In this document: in pieces, positions 50,182 to 60,435 of the stretch | Layout: every line of letters begins with the position of its first letter | How positions within the stretch are numbered: position 1 is the first letter of the stretch | NCBI GenBank assembly: GCA_030525825.1 | Contig: JAUNDZ010000011.1 | Location: 1 to 64,000 of the forward strand | DNA from: Moraxella sp. | GTDB taxonomy: Bacteria > Pseudomonadota > Gammaproteobacteria > Pseudomonadales > Moraxellaceae | DNA: 64,000 nucleotides | Direction of reading: 5' to 3' | Position numbers and translations under genes: made by a program | Notes under the pieces: generated by a model | The model's input: only the letters and a program-made list of their open reading frames with translations | What the model was told of the DNA's origin: nothing | The model's database searches: none

Positions 50182-51462
50182 ATGAGTGATACACAAACCA
50201 GATTAGATGAGATTGCAGAATTAAATCCAACCCGTGCATTGAAAAAAGGAAAAATGACTTCTTTTGTTGAAATGGCTTCACTACCAACAAATTCACGAGA
50301 TATTGAGAATATCGCACAAAAAGAATTTTCAGGTAGTGGAAGTAAATTCAAAAATGGAGATGTTTTATTTGCCCGAATTACACCCTGCTTGGAAAATGGA
50401 AAAACAGCCAAAGTAGCAGGACTCCAACACGATGAAATTGCTCACGGCTCAACTGAATTTATTGTTCTTTCAGCCAGAGAACCTGAATTTGACGAAGATT
50501 ATCTGTATTATTTTTGCCGATTACCTGAATTTAGAAACTATGCAAAATCAAGAATGGAAGGGACATCTGGAAGACAGCGTGTCTCTTGGCAAGCATTGGC
50601 AGAATTTGAATTTGACTTTCCTGATAAAGAAATCAGAAAAAAAGCTGCTGATATGCTGAAAATTTTTGACGACAAAATCCAACTCAACACCCAAACCAAC
50701 CAAACCCTAGAAGCCATTGCACAGGCGATATTCAAAAGCTGGTTTGTGGATTTTGACCCTGTGCGTGCCAAAGCAGCCGCCCTAAGCGAAGGCAAAAGCG
50801 AACACGAAGCCAACCTTGCGGCAATGTCGGTGATTTGTGGCAAAGACACCAGCGAGTTAAACGACACCGAATACAAAGCGCTTTGGCAAATCGCCGAAGC
50901 CTTCCCAAGTGAGCTTGTGGAAAATGAACAATTTGGCGAAGTGCCGAAGGGGTGGGGGGTAATGAAAATTGAAGATGTCATAAACAAAATCCCAACAGGG
51001 AAAAAATACAGCCAAAAAACCGTAGAAGAAACAGGCAAAGTACCTGTACTAGATCAAGGCAGATCGGGATTAATCGGATTTCATAATGACGAAGCTGGCG
51101 TAAAAGCCAGCATTGAAAATCCTGTTATAGTTTTTGCTAATCATACCTGCTATATGCGTTTAATTAGTTATGATTTTAGTGCCATTCAAAATGTTTTTGC
51201 ATTTCGTGGGAATGAATTAGATATTTATTGGGTATATTTAGCCACTCTTGGCAAACAAGAATTTACTGAATACAAAGGGCATTTCCCAGACTTTTTGATT
51301 AAAGAAATCATTGTTCCTACCACAGAACTGACAACATTATTTGGTAATTTCATAAAATATCAATTTATGAATATTTTTGAAAATGACGAGCAAAATAAAA
51401 TCTTGGCAGATTTAAGAGATTTGTTATTACCCAAATTATTGAGTGGGGAGATTGAGCTATGA
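50182..51462 (+). CDS. hsdS: Type I restriction-modification specificity subunit HsdS
   Basis: A 426-residue DNA-recognition subunit with two target-recognition domains (about 1-150 and 255-395). The first is followed by a conserved helical spacer, DDKIQLNTQTNQTLEAIAQAIFKSWFVDFDPVRAKA, and the second by the terminal repeat NKILADLRDLLLPKLLSGEIEL. Each domain sets one half of the bipartite target. Both recognition parts are noticeably AT-richer than the spacer, a mosaic expected from domain exchange. It starts one base after hsdM and its stop overlaps the next gene. Confidence 0.95.
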   Translation: MSDTQTRLDEIAELNPTRALKKGKMTSFVEMASLPTNSRDIENIAQKEFSGSGSKFKNGDVLFARITPCLENGKTAKVAGLQHDEIAHGSTEFIVLSAREPEFDEDYLYYFCRLPEFRNYAKSRMEGTSGRQRVSWQALAEFEFDFPDKEIRKKAADMLKIFDDKIQLNTQTNQTLEAIAQAIFKSWFVDFDPVRAKAAALSEGKSEHEANLAAMSVICGKDTSELNDTEYKALWQIAEAFPSELVENEQFGEVPKGWGVMKIEDVINKIPTGKKYSQKTVEETGKVPVLDQGRSGLIGFHNDEAGVKASIENPVIVFANHTCYMRLISYDFSAIQNVFAFRGNELDIYWVYLATLGKQEFTEYKGHFPDFLIKEIIVPTTELTTLFGNFIKYQFMNIFENDEQNKILADLRDLLLPKLLSGEIEL

Positions 51463-52325
51463 GTAATCAAAATATCCCTGAGATTAGAATTGATACTTGG
51501 GAGAAATTGCAAGATTTTATTGGCAAGATATATCCAGTGAATGCAGGCGTGCAAGAATTGAGGCTAATTGTTACCAAAGATAAAGAAATGAGCGAAAATG
51601 GCTATATATTCCGTGGGCAAAAAGACCCTGAGTGGAAATTAAGCTCGACACTAGAAAGACATTTTGCAGACAATGGGGTTGGTGTTGCATTGGATACTTA
51701 TGCCAATAGATGTGAGGATTTGTTAAATAGGTATAAACCCTTATTTCGTGGCAGAATTTTTGAACAATTCTTACTCATGGATAAGCAATTTGATGATGAA
51801 TTATGGGCATTCGGTCAGCATTATGACTTAAAAACGCCTTTATTGGATTGGTCTTATTCATTTTTTGTCGCTTTGTATTTTGCATTTATTGACCGAGCAG
51901 AACATCCTTATAGAGCTGTTTTTATTTTAAATCGTAGTATTCTGCCTTTTGCAAAAAACACCATCAAATGTTTTGAACCAAAATTAGATATTGGTGGCAG
52001 GTTAAATGCTCAGAAGGGGTTGTTTACCAAGAATTTAAGTTCGGATTTTGAAGGTTTGAATGCAGCCTATGTGGAAGTTCTATCATCTATTGATACAGGT
52101 GTAACATTTAGTGAGCAGTTCAACTTTCCCAACCAAGATTGCAGCTCTATGACTGAAGTTCCTATTTATAAAGTATTGATTGCAAGTACATTGCGAGAAA
52201 AAATTTTGACTTATTTAAATATCTTAAATGTTAATGGCTTTACTTTATTTCCCGATACAAAAGGTTTGGTAACCCAATGTCATCTTGAATTGGAAAATAT
52301 GATTACTCACTTAAAGAGTGCATAA
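51459..52325 (+). CDS. FRG-domain protein within the hsd operon
   Basis: A 288-residue soluble protein. The FRG motif is YIFRGQKDPEWKLSSTLERHF near residues 46-66, followed by FGQHYDLKTPLLDWSYSFFVALYFAF, the usual conserved block of FRG-domain proteins. The domain's biochemical role is not known; such genes often occur in defence loci. It overlaps hsdS by four bases (ATGA) and is separated from hsdR by 49 bases, so it is probably co-expressed with the restriction system. AT-rich composition suggests acquisition separate from hsdM and hsdR. Confidence 0.85.
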   Translation: MSNQNIPEIRIDTWEKLQDFIGKIYPVNAGVQELRLIVTKDKEMSENGYIFRGQKDPEWKLSSTLERHFADNGVGVALDTYANRCEDLLNRYKPLFRGRIFEQFLLMDKQFDDELWAFGQHYDLKTPLLDWSYSFFVALYFAFIDRAEHPYRAVFILNRSILPFAKNTIKCFEPKLDIGGRLNAQKGLFTKNLSSDFEGLNAAYVEVLSSIDTGVTFSEQFNFPNQDCSSMTEVPIYKVLIASTLREKILTYLNILNVNGFTLFPDTKGLVTQCHLELENMITHLKSA

Positions 52326-52374
52326 TTTATAGGTAGCTCCGCTAAGCCAATAGTTATCATTTCAAGGATCAACC

Positions 52375-55300
52375 ATGACCTACACCGAAAACACCCTAGA
52401 ACTCTACGCCATCAGCGAGCTTGAGAAGTTGGGCTGGGTGCATACACATGGGAGGCAGCTGCCCGAGGATTGGCGAGCTAGCACAAGTGAGGTGCTGTTT
52501 ATACCGCACATTTGCCATGCCATCGACAGTCTCAATCCGCACCTACCCAGCGATAAGCGAGCGTTTATCACAGGCGAGGCGTTGCGGCAGATTCGTCAGT
52601 TTGACAGCACCGACCTTGCCCAGAACAACCGCAGGTTTTATGACTTGCTCAAAAACGGTGTACCTGTCTCGTTCACGCATGAGGGCGAGCAGCGAAGCGA
52701 GTTTGTCAGACTGATTGATTTTCAAAATGCTGATAACAACCGCTTTGATGTCATCAATCAGCTGGTGATTAAGGGCAAACGCCAAAACCGCAAGCCCGAT
52801 GTACTGCTGTATGTCAATGGTCTGCCCCTAGTCATCATGGAGCTAAAAAATCCCTTTAATGCCAGCGTGAGCATCACCGAGGCGTATCAGCAGCTTGAGA
52901 CTTATCAAGACGACATCGCCGATGTGTTCATTTATAATCAGCTACAAATCATCTCAGAGGGCAATCTGGCTCGTGTCGGTTCGCTGACGGCGAGCTTTGA
53001 GCGGTTCTCGCCGTGGCGTGTGGTCGATGAGAGTGTGCATCGCCAGTTGGATTTTGAGTTTGAGCTTGATGCTTTGCTTGGTCATTTATTTCATCCTGCC
53101 ACCTTGCTCGACTATGTGCAGAACTTCATCGTCTTTGAACAAGACAGCACAGGCAAGATTGCCAAAAAATGCGGCATCTATCATCAGTATTATGCGGTCA
53201 ATCAAGCGGTAGAATGCACCAAGAGCGCCACCCAAAGTGATGGCAAAATCGGTGTGGTCTGGCACACCCAAGGCTCTGGCAAGTCGCTCTCCATGCTGTT
53301 TTATGCTGGGCGGGTACTGGCGACACCAGAGTTTGCTAATCCGACTTTGGTGGTGGTTACCGATCGTAATGACCTAGACGGTCAGCTGTTTGCCACTTTC
53401 TCATCAGGGCAGGATTTGTTGCGGCAGACACCCATTCAGGCAGATGGGCGAGACGAGCTACGAGACGAGCTTGCCAGACGGCAGGCGGGTGGGGTGATTT
53501 TCACCACCATTCAAAAATTCGCTCTGATGGATGGCGAGGATAAGCACCCCATCTTAAACGACCGAAACAACATCATCGTCATCACCGATGAAGCACACCG
53601 TTCACAGTATGGCTTTAATCAAAAGCTGGTCGATGGTAAATACAAGACAGGCTATGCCCAGCACCTGCGTGATGCCCTGCCGAACGCCAGCTTTATCGGC
53701 TTTACAGGCACGCCCATCGCCTTAGATGATAAAGACACGCAAGCGGTGTTTGGCGATTATGTATCCATCTATGACATCACCGATGCGGTCAAAGATGGAG
53801 CGACCGTACCTATCATCTATGAGGCACGCCAGATTCGTCTGGATAAAAGCCAAGACTATGAAAAAATCATCGCCCAAATCCAAGAGCAGGAGGCGGATAA
53901 TGATGGCAATCTAAAAGCGGTGCGGCTGCGTGAGTCGCTGATGGGGACAGAGGCGAGACTGACCGAGCTGGCGGCTGATTTGGTGAATCATTTTGAAAAT
54001 CGTATCCGTCAGGCGGACGGCAAGGCGATGGTGGTGGCATTAAGCCGTGAAATCTGCGTCAAGCTGTATGATAAGATTGTCAGTCTGCGACCTGATTGGC
54101 ACAGCGATGCGGTGGATAAAGGCAGTATTAAAATCATCATGACGGGCAGTGCCGCCGATGGCAAGCATCTACAAAAGCATATTTATAGCCATCAGGACAA
54201 AAAGACGCTAGAAAAACGCTTTAAAGACCCAAACGACCCACTAAAAATCGTCATCGTGCGTGATATGTGGCTGACAGGCTTTGATGCACCGTGCTGCCAC
54301 ACCATGTATATCGATAAGCCGATGAGCGGGCATAATCTGATGCAGGCGATCGCTCGTGTCAATCGTGTGTTTAAGAATAAAAGTGCAGAAAATGGCGGCT
54401 TGATTGTCGATTATATCGGACTGACTGAGGAGTTAAAAGAAGCAACCGCACGCTACAGTAAAGATGGCGGCAAGGGCGTGGTTAAGACGGATATTGATGA
54501 AGTGTTTAATAAAATGCTCACTTTCATCGACATCATTCGTGGGCAATTCGCCACGCCTGTTGATGGTCGGTCGTTTGATTTGCAGGCGGCACTCACACTG
54601 GATAATCCTAATGACATCATCGCTGCCGTCATGCGTGGGGCGAACCACATCGTATCGCTAGATAGGCTGGATAAAGATACGCCTAATGCCCGCAAAAATG
54701 CGTTCTTGCAAGCCATTCGCTATGCCAAAAAAGGCTATAGCCTGTGTGCGTCCATGACGAAAGTCAAGGCATATCAAAAGGAGTTGGCTTTTTTTGATGC
54801 GGTGCGAGCGGTGATTATCAAAAACAGCAGCACGCCAAAAGCGGTGGAGATTGGCAATCTTTTGGGCTTTTTGGATGGGGCGATTACCAGTACAGGCGTG
54901 ATGGACTTGTTTGATTTATTGGGTCAAGATAAGCCTAATATCGCCATCTTGTCTGATGAGTTTTTAAGCCACATCAAAGGCAGCGACCATAAAGAGCTGT
55001 GGGCGTTGGCGGTAGAAAAATACCTAAAACGCCAAATCAAAGACAAGGTACGCACCAACATCAGCTTACAACAGGATTTTGCCACCAAACTTAGCGAGAC
55101 GATGAACAGCTATCACAATCATCAGCTGTCTGTGCTAGAAGTGCTTGAGATGCTTGTTGCCATCGGTAAGGAGCTGTCCGAGCGGCTAAAACTGGGTGAG
55201 GAGCTGGGTTTGACAGCGAGCGAGATTGCCTTTTATGACGCATTGGCTCAAAATAAAAGTGCCTTGGAGCAGTTGGGCGATGAGGTGCTAAAAGTGATGG

Positions 55301-55494
55301 CGATAGAGATTACCAGACAGCTTAGAGCGTCTGTAACGCTAGATTGGAGTCATAAAGAAGCAGTACGAGCCAAACTTCGCTTGTCGGTACGCCGTATCTT
55401 GGCGAGGTTTAAATACCCACCAGATAGGGCGGATGAGGCGGTGGATTTGGTGTTGGCACAGGCTGAAGTGATGGCTGATGAGCTGACACAATAA
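52375..55494 (+). CDS. hsdR: Type I restriction endonuclease subunit HsdR
   Basis: A 1039-residue motor-nuclease. The N-terminal nuclease (about 1-230) has the PD-(D/E)XK set [21 protein letters not shown]. The superfamily 2 helicase follows with Walker [18 protein letters not shown] in [24 protein letters not shown] and later motif [10 protein letters not shown] long helical C-terminal region binds the HsdM/HsdS core. It cuts unmethylated DNA at a distance after translocation. AAGGATC precedes ATG 52375. The frame is intact, so restriction could be active whenever HsdM is on. Confidence 0.96.
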   Translation: MTYTENTLELYAISELEKLGWVHTHGRQLPEDWRASTSEVLFIPHICHAIDSLNPHLPSDKRAFITGEALRQIRQFDSTDLAQNNRRFYDLLKNGVPVSFTHEGEQRSEFVRLIDFQNADNNRFDVINQLVIKGKRQNRKPDVLLYVNGLPLVIMELKNPFNASVSITEAYQQLETYQDDIADVFIYNQLQIISEGNLARVGSLTASFERFSPWRVVDESVHRQLDFEFELDALLGHLFHPATLLDYVQNFIVFEQDSTGKIAKKCGIYHQYYAVNQAVECTKSATQSDGKIGVVWHTQGSGKSLSMLFYAGRVLATPEFANPTLVVVTDRNDLDGQLFATFSSGQDLLRQTPIQADGRDELRDELARRQAGGVIFTTIQKFALMDGEDKHPILNDRNNIIVITDEAHRSQYGFNQKLVDGKYKTGYAQHLRDALPNASFIGFTGTPIALDDKDTQAVFGDYVSIYDITDAVKDGATVPIIYEARQIRLDKSQDYEKIIAQIQEQEADNDGNLKAVRLRESLMGTEARLTELAADLVNHFENRIRQADGKAMVVALSREICVKLYDKIVSLRPDWHSDAVDKGSIKIIMTGSAADGKHLQKHIYSHQDKKTLEKRFKDPNDPLKIVIVRDMWLTGFDAPCCHTMYIDKPMSGHNLMQAIARVNRVFKNKSAENGGLIVDYIGLTEELKEATARYSKDGGKGVVKTDIDEVFNKMLTFIDIIRGQFATPVDGRSFDLQAALTLDNPNDIIAAVMRGANHIVSLDRLDKDTPNARKNAFLQAIRYAKKGYSLCASMTKVKAYQKELAFFDAVRAVIIKNSSTPKAVEIGNLLGFLDGAITSTGVMDLFDLLGQDKPNIAILSDEFLSHIKGSDHKELWALAVEKYLKRQIKDKVRTNISLQQDFATKLSETMNSYHNHQLSVLEVLEMLVAIGKELSERLKLGEELGLTASEIAFYDALAQNKSALEQLGDEVLKVMAIEITRQLRASVTLDWSHKEAVRAKLRLSVRRILARFKYPPDRADEAVDLVLAQAEVMADELTQ

Positions 55495-55517
55495 GCACCT
55501 AAAAGCTACTAAGCCAC

Positions 55518-56444
55518 CTACCCCCTAGGATGATGCTCTTGATGTAGCGTCTGTAGTCGTGCGGTGGCGACATGGGTATAAATCTGCGTGGTGGATAGGT
55601 CGCTGTGTCCCAAAAGCAGCTGCACACTACGCAAGTCCGCCCCATGATTGACCAGATGCGTGGCAAAGGCATGGCGAAGCGTGTGCGGACTGATGTCTGT
55701 CTTGATGTCGGCTTTTAGGGCATATTTTTTGATCATGTGCCAAAAGTTGTGCCGTGTCATGTAGCCGCCTTGCTCGGTTAAGAATACCGCTTGACAGTCG
55801 GATTTGCCGATGAGTAGCTCGGCTCGGTGGTGCAGGTAGCTTTGTAGGGCATTTTGGGCATATTCACCCATCGGGATGAGTCTGGTTTTATTGCCCTTGC
55901 CTGTGATTTGTAGCCAGCCTGCATTCATGTTGAGCTGTTCAAGCGACAGATTCACCAGTTCGCTGACTCGCAGTCCGCAGGCGTACATGATTTCTAGCAT
56001 GGCTTTATCACGCAGTCCAAGCAGACTACCGTCGGGGGTGTCTAGCAGGCGATTGATGTCGCTTTCTGAGAGTGTTTTTGGTAGGGATTTGGTGGTTTTT
56101 GGGGTTTTGATGTCTTCGCAGGGGTTGTCCTGCCTGCCTTCGTTGCCGATTTGCCATAAGAAAAACTGCCGCAGACTGGCAAGTAGGCGTGCGATGGTGC
56201 GTGGGTTTTTGCCTTGTGCTTGGGCGATTGTTAGGCATTGTAGAACATCGTGTTTGCCCCATAGGGTTAGGGGCTTATCAAGGCACAACAGACACGCACG
56301 CAAATCCTGAACATAGGCATTGCGAGTACGCACGGACAAGCCACGAGCCAACATCGCCGAGCGAAACTCTGTCAGATAAGCAGGGTCGCCATCGACATGG
56401 GTGATGGTGGGCTGTCGTGGCTCTTTGGCACGGATTTTGCTCAT
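55518..56444 (-). CDS. xerD: Site-specific tyrosine recombinase XerD
   Basis: A 308-residue recombinase that, with XerC, resolves chromosome dimers at dif. The N-terminal SAM-like domain contains LTEFRSAMLARGLSVRTRNAY. Catalytic residues are visible: Arg in CGLRVSELVNL, His-x-x-Arg in SPHTLRHAFATHL, LLGHSDLSTTQIYTHV with His and the nucleophilic Tyr. The ending LHQEHHPRG matches XerD rather than XerC. It overlaps the tusA stop by four bases. It is convergent with hsdR. Confidence 0.93.
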   Translation of the reverse strand: MSKIRAKEPRQPTITHVDGDPAYLTEFRSAMLARGLSVRTRNAYVQDLRACLLCLDKPLTLWGKHDVLQCLTIAQAQGKNPRTIARLLASLRQFFLWQIGNEGRQDNPCEDIKTPKTTKSLPKTLSESDINRLLDTPDGSLLGLRDKAMLEIMYACGLRVSELVNLSLEQLNMNAGWLQITGKGNKTRLIPMGEYAQNALQSYLHHRAELLIGKSDCQAVFLTEQGGYMTRHNFWHMIKKYALKADIKTDISPHTLRHAFATHLVNHGADLRSVQLLLGHSDLSTTQIYTHVATARLQTLHQEHHPRG

Positions 56445-56671
56445 GTTTTTTTGATGACTAAATAACGATAACTGCCGTCATCAAGCGTCTCTTGGCTGTC
56501 CAAAGTATGCCCCAAATGACGACAGAAGTTTGGGATGTCTCGGGTGGTGGCAGGGTCGGTGGCGAGAATCTCGATGACATCACCGCCTTGGGCAAGTCTT
56601 ATGGTCTTATGCAGCAGCATGATGGGTTCTGGGCAGATCAGCCCTTTGGTGTCTAATAGGTGGTTACTCAT
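56441..56671 (-). CDS. tusA: Sulfurtransferase TusA family protein
   Basis: A 76-residue protein with the SirA/TusA fold and the catalytic Cys in TKGLICPEPIMLLHKTIR. TusA relays sulfur for tRNA 2-thiouridine. A second Cys in FCRHLGHTL is common. It overlaps both the xerD start (ATGA) and the end of the upstream membrane protein gene. Confidence 0.93.
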   Translation of the reverse strand: MSNHLLDTKGLICPEPIMLLHKTIRLAQGGDVIEILATDPATTRDIPNFCRHLGHTLDSQETLDDGSYRYLVIKKT

Positions 56672-57125
56672 CGGGGTTGTCCGCTTGTTTGTCTTGTAAG
56701 AAGTTTAGGAATTTTTTTAGGTTCACTCGAAACACATAAGGCATGGCAAACCACGCCATCATCGTCAAAAACACCGCCATAAAAAAATTCGTCGTCGTGC
56801 CAGCGACCACATACACACCCAAAGCAAACAGCACAAGGCTGATGGCGGTGATGAGCATGACAAATAAAATCCCACCCTGCACGATGTGATAACGCTTCAA
56901 AAACAGCACATGAAACAGGCTGATCGGAATACTAAGCCCAATCAGCACATAAGGCAGATAATGAAACGCATAATAAATCAGCGTGCTGTCCTTAAAATCA
57001 GCCATGCTTGCCAGCGTGCCGAACACACAAAAGCAGATGATGGCAGCCATGCCCAGATAGACGCTGATGTTGGCTAGGCGAATGGCTTCGACGGTGCGGG
57101 CGATGAGTGTGGTTGTGTGGCTCAT
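56664..57125 (-). CDS. Four-helix membrane protein of unknown function
   Basis: A 153-residue inner-membrane protein with four predicted helices (VYLGMAAIICFCVFGTLAS, YLPYVLIGLSIPISLFHVLF, GILFVMLITAISLVLFALGVYV and FFMAVFLTMMAWFAMPYVF) and a short charged C-terminus. No family recognised. ATG 57125 was preferred to 57146, whose extra residues MYTTPTT look like leader. It overlaps tusA by eight bases. Confidence 0.7.
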   Translation of the reverse strand: MSHTTTLIARTVEAIRLANISVYLGMAAIICFCVFGTLASMADFKDSTLIYYAFHYLPYVLIGLSIPISLFHVLFLKRYHIVQGGILFVMLITAISLVLFALGVYVVAGTTTNFFMAVFLTMMAWFAMPYVFRVNLKKFLNFLQDKQADNPDE

Positions 57126-57254
57126 GGTTGTTGGTGTTGTATACAAAAACTTTAAAAAAATACTAAAAAATCAAGATGGTTAACTGCTGGCAAACCCACT
57201 AAATTCAGATAACGCAGATGACCGTTAATGATACCGATTGGCACATTGGGCGGC

Positions 57255-57749
57255 TTAGTCCTTGCCCTTGTGTTCATTGTCATGATAGCTGCCGACATAA
57301 TGGGCAAGGCTGGGCTCATAAAAATAGCCATCAAGCAAAAGACAGGCAGCAATGTCATCGATGGGGTCGGTCTCATCATCAATCCAACCACGCTCCCACG
57401 CCAACGCTCTGGCTTCTTTGGACGATAGGCGTTCGTCATGCAAAAAGACCTTGGCAGGTAGATGGCGTTCGCCCAAGCGATGCGACAGCCGACGAGCGAA
57501 CTTGTGGGCTCGTTTTGACAGCATGGAGTCGCTGCCGTCCATATTTAAAGGCAGTCCCACGACGATGATGCCGATTTTCCAAGTGTCGATGATGCCAAGC
57601 AAATTATCCCAATCAGGCTGACCATTATTCATGGCTAGGATGTCAAAGGGTCTGGCATCACAGCTTAGCGTATTGCCCAGAGCCATGCCCATTTTTTTGA
57701 TGCCAAAATCTAAGGCAAGCACGAGCGTGGGTTTGTCGCTGGTGGTCAT
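57255..57749 (-). CDS. ruvX: Putative pre-16S rRNA nuclease RuvX/YqgF
   Basis: A 164-residue RNase H-like protein. It shows LVLALDFGIKKMGMALGN, where Asp starts the catalytic site, IIVVGLPLNMDGSDSMLSKRAHKFARRL, FLHDERLSSKEA, and IDDIAACLLLDGYF near the end. It probably trims the 16S precursor. It shares one base with the yqgE stop (TAATG). The 20-residue tail past LLDGYF is an extension. Confidence 0.94.
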   Translation of the reverse strand: MTTSDKPTLVLALDFGIKKMGMALGNTLSCDARPFDILAMNNGQPDWDNLLGIIDTWKIGIIVVGLPLNMDGSDSMLSKRAHKFARRLSHRLGERHLPAKVFLHDERLSSKEARALAWERGWIDDETDPIDDIAACLLLDGYFYEPSLAHYVGSYHDNEHKGKD

Positions 57750-58315
57750 TAGGCGTATCCTGCGGTCGTTACAAAGTTATCGGGGTTGATGCCGATTTTA
57801 TCATAAGCAGCCATCAGCCGCTCATCAAATGGCAAGCGAAATAAAATCTGCAAATCAGCAGGGCAAACGAACCAGTCGCCAGCATTGACTTCTGCTTCAA
57901 GCTGACCGCTGCCCCAACTACAAAAGCCCATACACACCAGATAATGTGCCAAGCTGTCTTCGGAGAGTCTGTCCAAGATGTCCTTACTGGTGGTTAAGCA
58001 GACATTCTCGCCGATGGCAAAGGACGAACTAAAATCAGGCAATCCTGTGTGCAGCACAAAGCCTGCTTCGGGTCGCATCGGACCGCCAGCGATGGCAGGC
58101 GTGTTCATGGCAAGCTGTGAGCTGGGTAAATCCAGTTCGGTCAGCAGTCCGCCCACCGAAGTCGGTAGGGGCTGATTGATGACAAAGCCCCATGCCCCAT
58201 CGCTGGTGTGCCGACAGACATAGATGAGTGTCTGCTCAAATCGCTCATCATCTAACTGCGGACTTGCCAATAAAAAATGATGGGCGAGATTTTTGGTGTT
58301 GGTTGATGTACTCAT
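57749..58315 (-). CDS. yqgE: YqgE/AlgH family protein
   Basis: A 188-residue protein of the UPF0301 (YqgE/AlgH) family. Conserved segments are FLLASPQLDDERFEQTLIYVCRH, GAWGFVINQPL, PAIAGGPMRPEAGFVLHT and CMGFCSWGSGQLEAEVNAGDW. The molecular role is unclear. The yqgE-ruvX pair is widespread. It overlaps the recN stop by four bases (ATGA). Confidence 0.94.
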   Translation of the reverse strand: MSTSTNTKNLAHHFLLASPQLDDERFEQTLIYVCRHTSDGAWGFVINQPLPTSVGGLLTELDLPSSQLAMNTPAIAGGPMRPEAGFVLHTGLPDFSSSFAIGENVCLTTSKDILDRLSEDSLAHYLVCMGFCSWGSGQLEAEVNAGDWFVCPADLQILFRLPFDERLMAAYDKIGINPDNFVTTAGYA

Positions 58316-60090
58316 TGTTGGCTTGCGGTATTCTTAGTGCGTTTGGTGGATTTGTCTGGCTTGGGTGTTTGGCTTGGCAGCGTGTCGATGAATTCGGCAC
58401 TGGCACCGACTTGGTCAGCAAGAGCGATGTCTGCCAATAGGCTCTTGACATGGGCACGAGTGGCTTCGGTGATGTTCACCCCACCTGACATGCGTGCCAG
58501 CTCGTCAATCTGATGCTCGCCTGTGATGATGCTGATGTCGCTTTTGGTATGCTCGCCGTGGTCTTTATGCACAAGCAGATGACGATGAGCCGCTGCCGCC
58601 ACTTGGGCTTGATGGGTGATGGCAAGCAGCTGCTGATATTTGCCAAGGCTACGAAGCAGCTCGCCCACCACTTGTGCTGTACCACCGCTGATGCCCACAT
58701 CCACTTCGTCAAATACCAAAGTGGGGCGGCAGCTTTTGCCGTCATTGGCAGCCATCACTTGCATGACTAGGGCGATACGAGATAGCTCGCCCCCTGATGC
58801 GACTTTGTGCAAAGGTTGTAGCGGCATACCGACATTAGCACTAAACAGCAGAGCGATGTCGTATTTGCCATGAGCGTTATAGTGGCTTTCGTCTTTGGCA
58901 TTAAAGGCGAATTCACAGCGGGCATTCGGCAGGGCAAGCGGTAGCAGCCGTGCTTCTAGGCGTTCGCAGATGTCAGGGGCGATGCTGATGCGTGCGTCAT
59001 CAAGTGCGGTGGCTGCGGTCAGATAATGCTCGTAGGCTTCATTGACCTTAGCATCTAGCGTGTCGTTGTCGGGCAATGAGCCAAGTCTGTCCAGCTCGTC
59101 TTGCCAATTTTGAGCATCGCTGATGAGCTCGTTGGTAGGGGTGTGGTATTTGCTAGACAGGCGATGAGCTAGGGATAGAAGCGTGTTCAGCTCGTGCAAT
59201 CGCTCTTCATCAGGCAGCGACTGCTCGGCATAGTCGGACAGCTTAGCCGATGCGTCCATGATGTGTTCTTGGGCAAGGGCGAGCAGCTGACTGCACTCAC
59301 CAAACACTTTGCTCTTATCAGCACTGTGGTCGCAGATACGCATCGCACGCCCAAGCAGGCTTGCCACGCTCGGCTCGTCATGGTCATTATCCAAAAAATT
59401 CGCCGCCGTCATCGCTTCGGTCATGAGTGCTTCTAGGTTGGACAGCTCGTCGTATTCGCTTTCTACTTCATCAAAATTCACCGACAACAAAGGCTCAATG
59501 TCCGACAGCTTGGCAGACAGTAGTGCCATGCGGTCGGCTCGCTGTGCTGATTGGCTTTTGGCGTCATCGGCTTGTTTTTTGATGGTTTGCCATGCTTGAT
59601 AAGTCTCTTTGGCGGCATTTTTTAGGGGGGTAAGCTCGCCCACTTTATCCAGCCAGTCGATGACGAACTGCGGTTTTAACAGTTCAAGACCTGCGTGCTG
59701 TGAGTGGATATTGACCAAAATTTGCCCGAGCGATTTTAGCTCGCTGATGCTTGCTGGCACGCCATTAATCCATGATTTTGAGCGTCCTTGGGCACTGATT
59801 TTACGGCGAATGAGCAGGGTGTCTTCTTCTAGCTCCCGTTCATGCTCGGCAAACCATGCCGTAACTTCGTCATTGCCTGTGATGTCAAACTCGCCAAAGA
59901 CGCTCGCTTCATCGCAGCCGTGTCGCACCATGCCACTGTCGGCTCGCTCGCCAGCACATAGAGATAATGCGTCTAAAATCAATGACTTACCTGCACCAGT
60001 CTCACCTGTGATGACATTGAACCGCTCATCAAAAGCGATTTCTTTTTCATCGACGAGAGCAAGGTTATTAAGGCTTAAAGATACCAGCAT
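58312..60090 (-). CDS. recN: DNA repair protein RecN
   Basis: A 592-residue SMC-like ATPase for double-strand-break repair. The N-terminal ATP site is FNVITGETGAGKSLILDALSLCAGERAD. Central coiled coils span about 150-370. The C-terminal signature is KVASGGELSRIALVMQVM with Walker B TLVFDEVDVGISGGTAQVVGELL and THQAQVAAAAHRHLLV. No obvious LexA box was identified upstream. It starts a recN-yqgE-ruvX minus-strand group with overlapping ends. Confidence 0.96.
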   Translation of the reverse strand: MLVSLSLNNLALVDEKEIAFDERFNVITGETGAGKSLILDALSLCAGERADSGMVRHGCDEASVFGEFDITGNDEVTAWFAEHERELEEDTLLIRRKISAQGRSKSWINGVPASISELKSLGQILVNIHSQHAGLELLKPQFVIDWLDKVGELTPLKNAAKETYQAWQTIKKQADDAKSQSAQRADRMALLSAKLSDIEPLLSVNFDEVESEYDELSNLEALMTEAMTAANFLDNDHDEPSVASLLGRAMRICDHSADKSKVFGECSQLLALAQEHIMDASAKLSDYAEQSLPDEERLHELNTLLSLAHRLSSKYHTPTNELISDAQNWQDELDRLGSLPDNDTLDAKVNEAYEHYLTAATALDDARISIAPDICERLEARLLPLALPNARCEFAFNAKDESHYNAHGKYDIALLFSANVGMPLQPLHKVASGGELSRIALVMQVMAANDGKSCRPTLVFDEVDVGISGGTAQVVGELLRSLGKYQQLLAITHQAQVAAAAHRHLLVHKDHGEHTKSDISIITGEHQIDELARMSGGVNITEATRAHVKSLLADIALADQVGASAEFIDTLPSQTPKPDKSTKRTKNTASQQ

Positions 60091-60115
60091 GGCGATATGA
60101 ATTCCTAAAAAAGCG

Positions 60116-60334
60116 GTGGCTTATGATAATAAATTTGGGCGGTTTTGGCAATTTGCAAATGTTATTTTGCCAAATTTTCTTGTGCTGCTTGTGGGCTTGA
60201 TTTTGGTGGTGGCGTGTGTGCTTGGCAGCATCTGCCCCACGGTGATTTCGTTGCTATTTATCAATGATATGGGGGCAAACTGCCATATCAAAAGTGGTGC
60301 GGATAAAATTATCTGTGATTTCCCAATCTGCTAA
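60116..60334 (+). CDS. Possible small single-helix membrane protein
   Basis: A 72-residue ORF with GTG start, one strong hydrophobic helix (VILPNFLVLLVGLILVVACVLGSI) and several Cys in the C-terminal half. There is no clear ribosome site and the family is not recognised. It is divergent from recN. It may be a real small membrane protein or chance coding. Confidence 0.4.
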   Translation: MAYDNKFGRFWQFANVILPNFLVLLVGLILVVACVLGSICPTVISLLFINDMGANCHIKSGADKIICDFPIC

Positions 60335-60347
60335 GCGGGCGGATGTT

Positions 60348-60376
60348 TTGACAATCGAGTGTAAATTTGCCACAAT
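60348..60376 (+). promoter_or_regulatory. Candidate rlmB promoter
   Basis: TTGACA (60348-60353), 17-base spacer, CACAAT (60371-60376), 60 bases before the ATG at 60436. Confidence 0.5.
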
Positions 60377-60435
60377 ATGATGAGTTTTTATGAATTGGTT
60401 ATATCCGCCGTCAACTCATCATCATTGGTTCATTT

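Noticed and set aside
57152..57439. ORF antisense to ruvX
   Set aside because: Shadow of ruvX in another frame with no family features.
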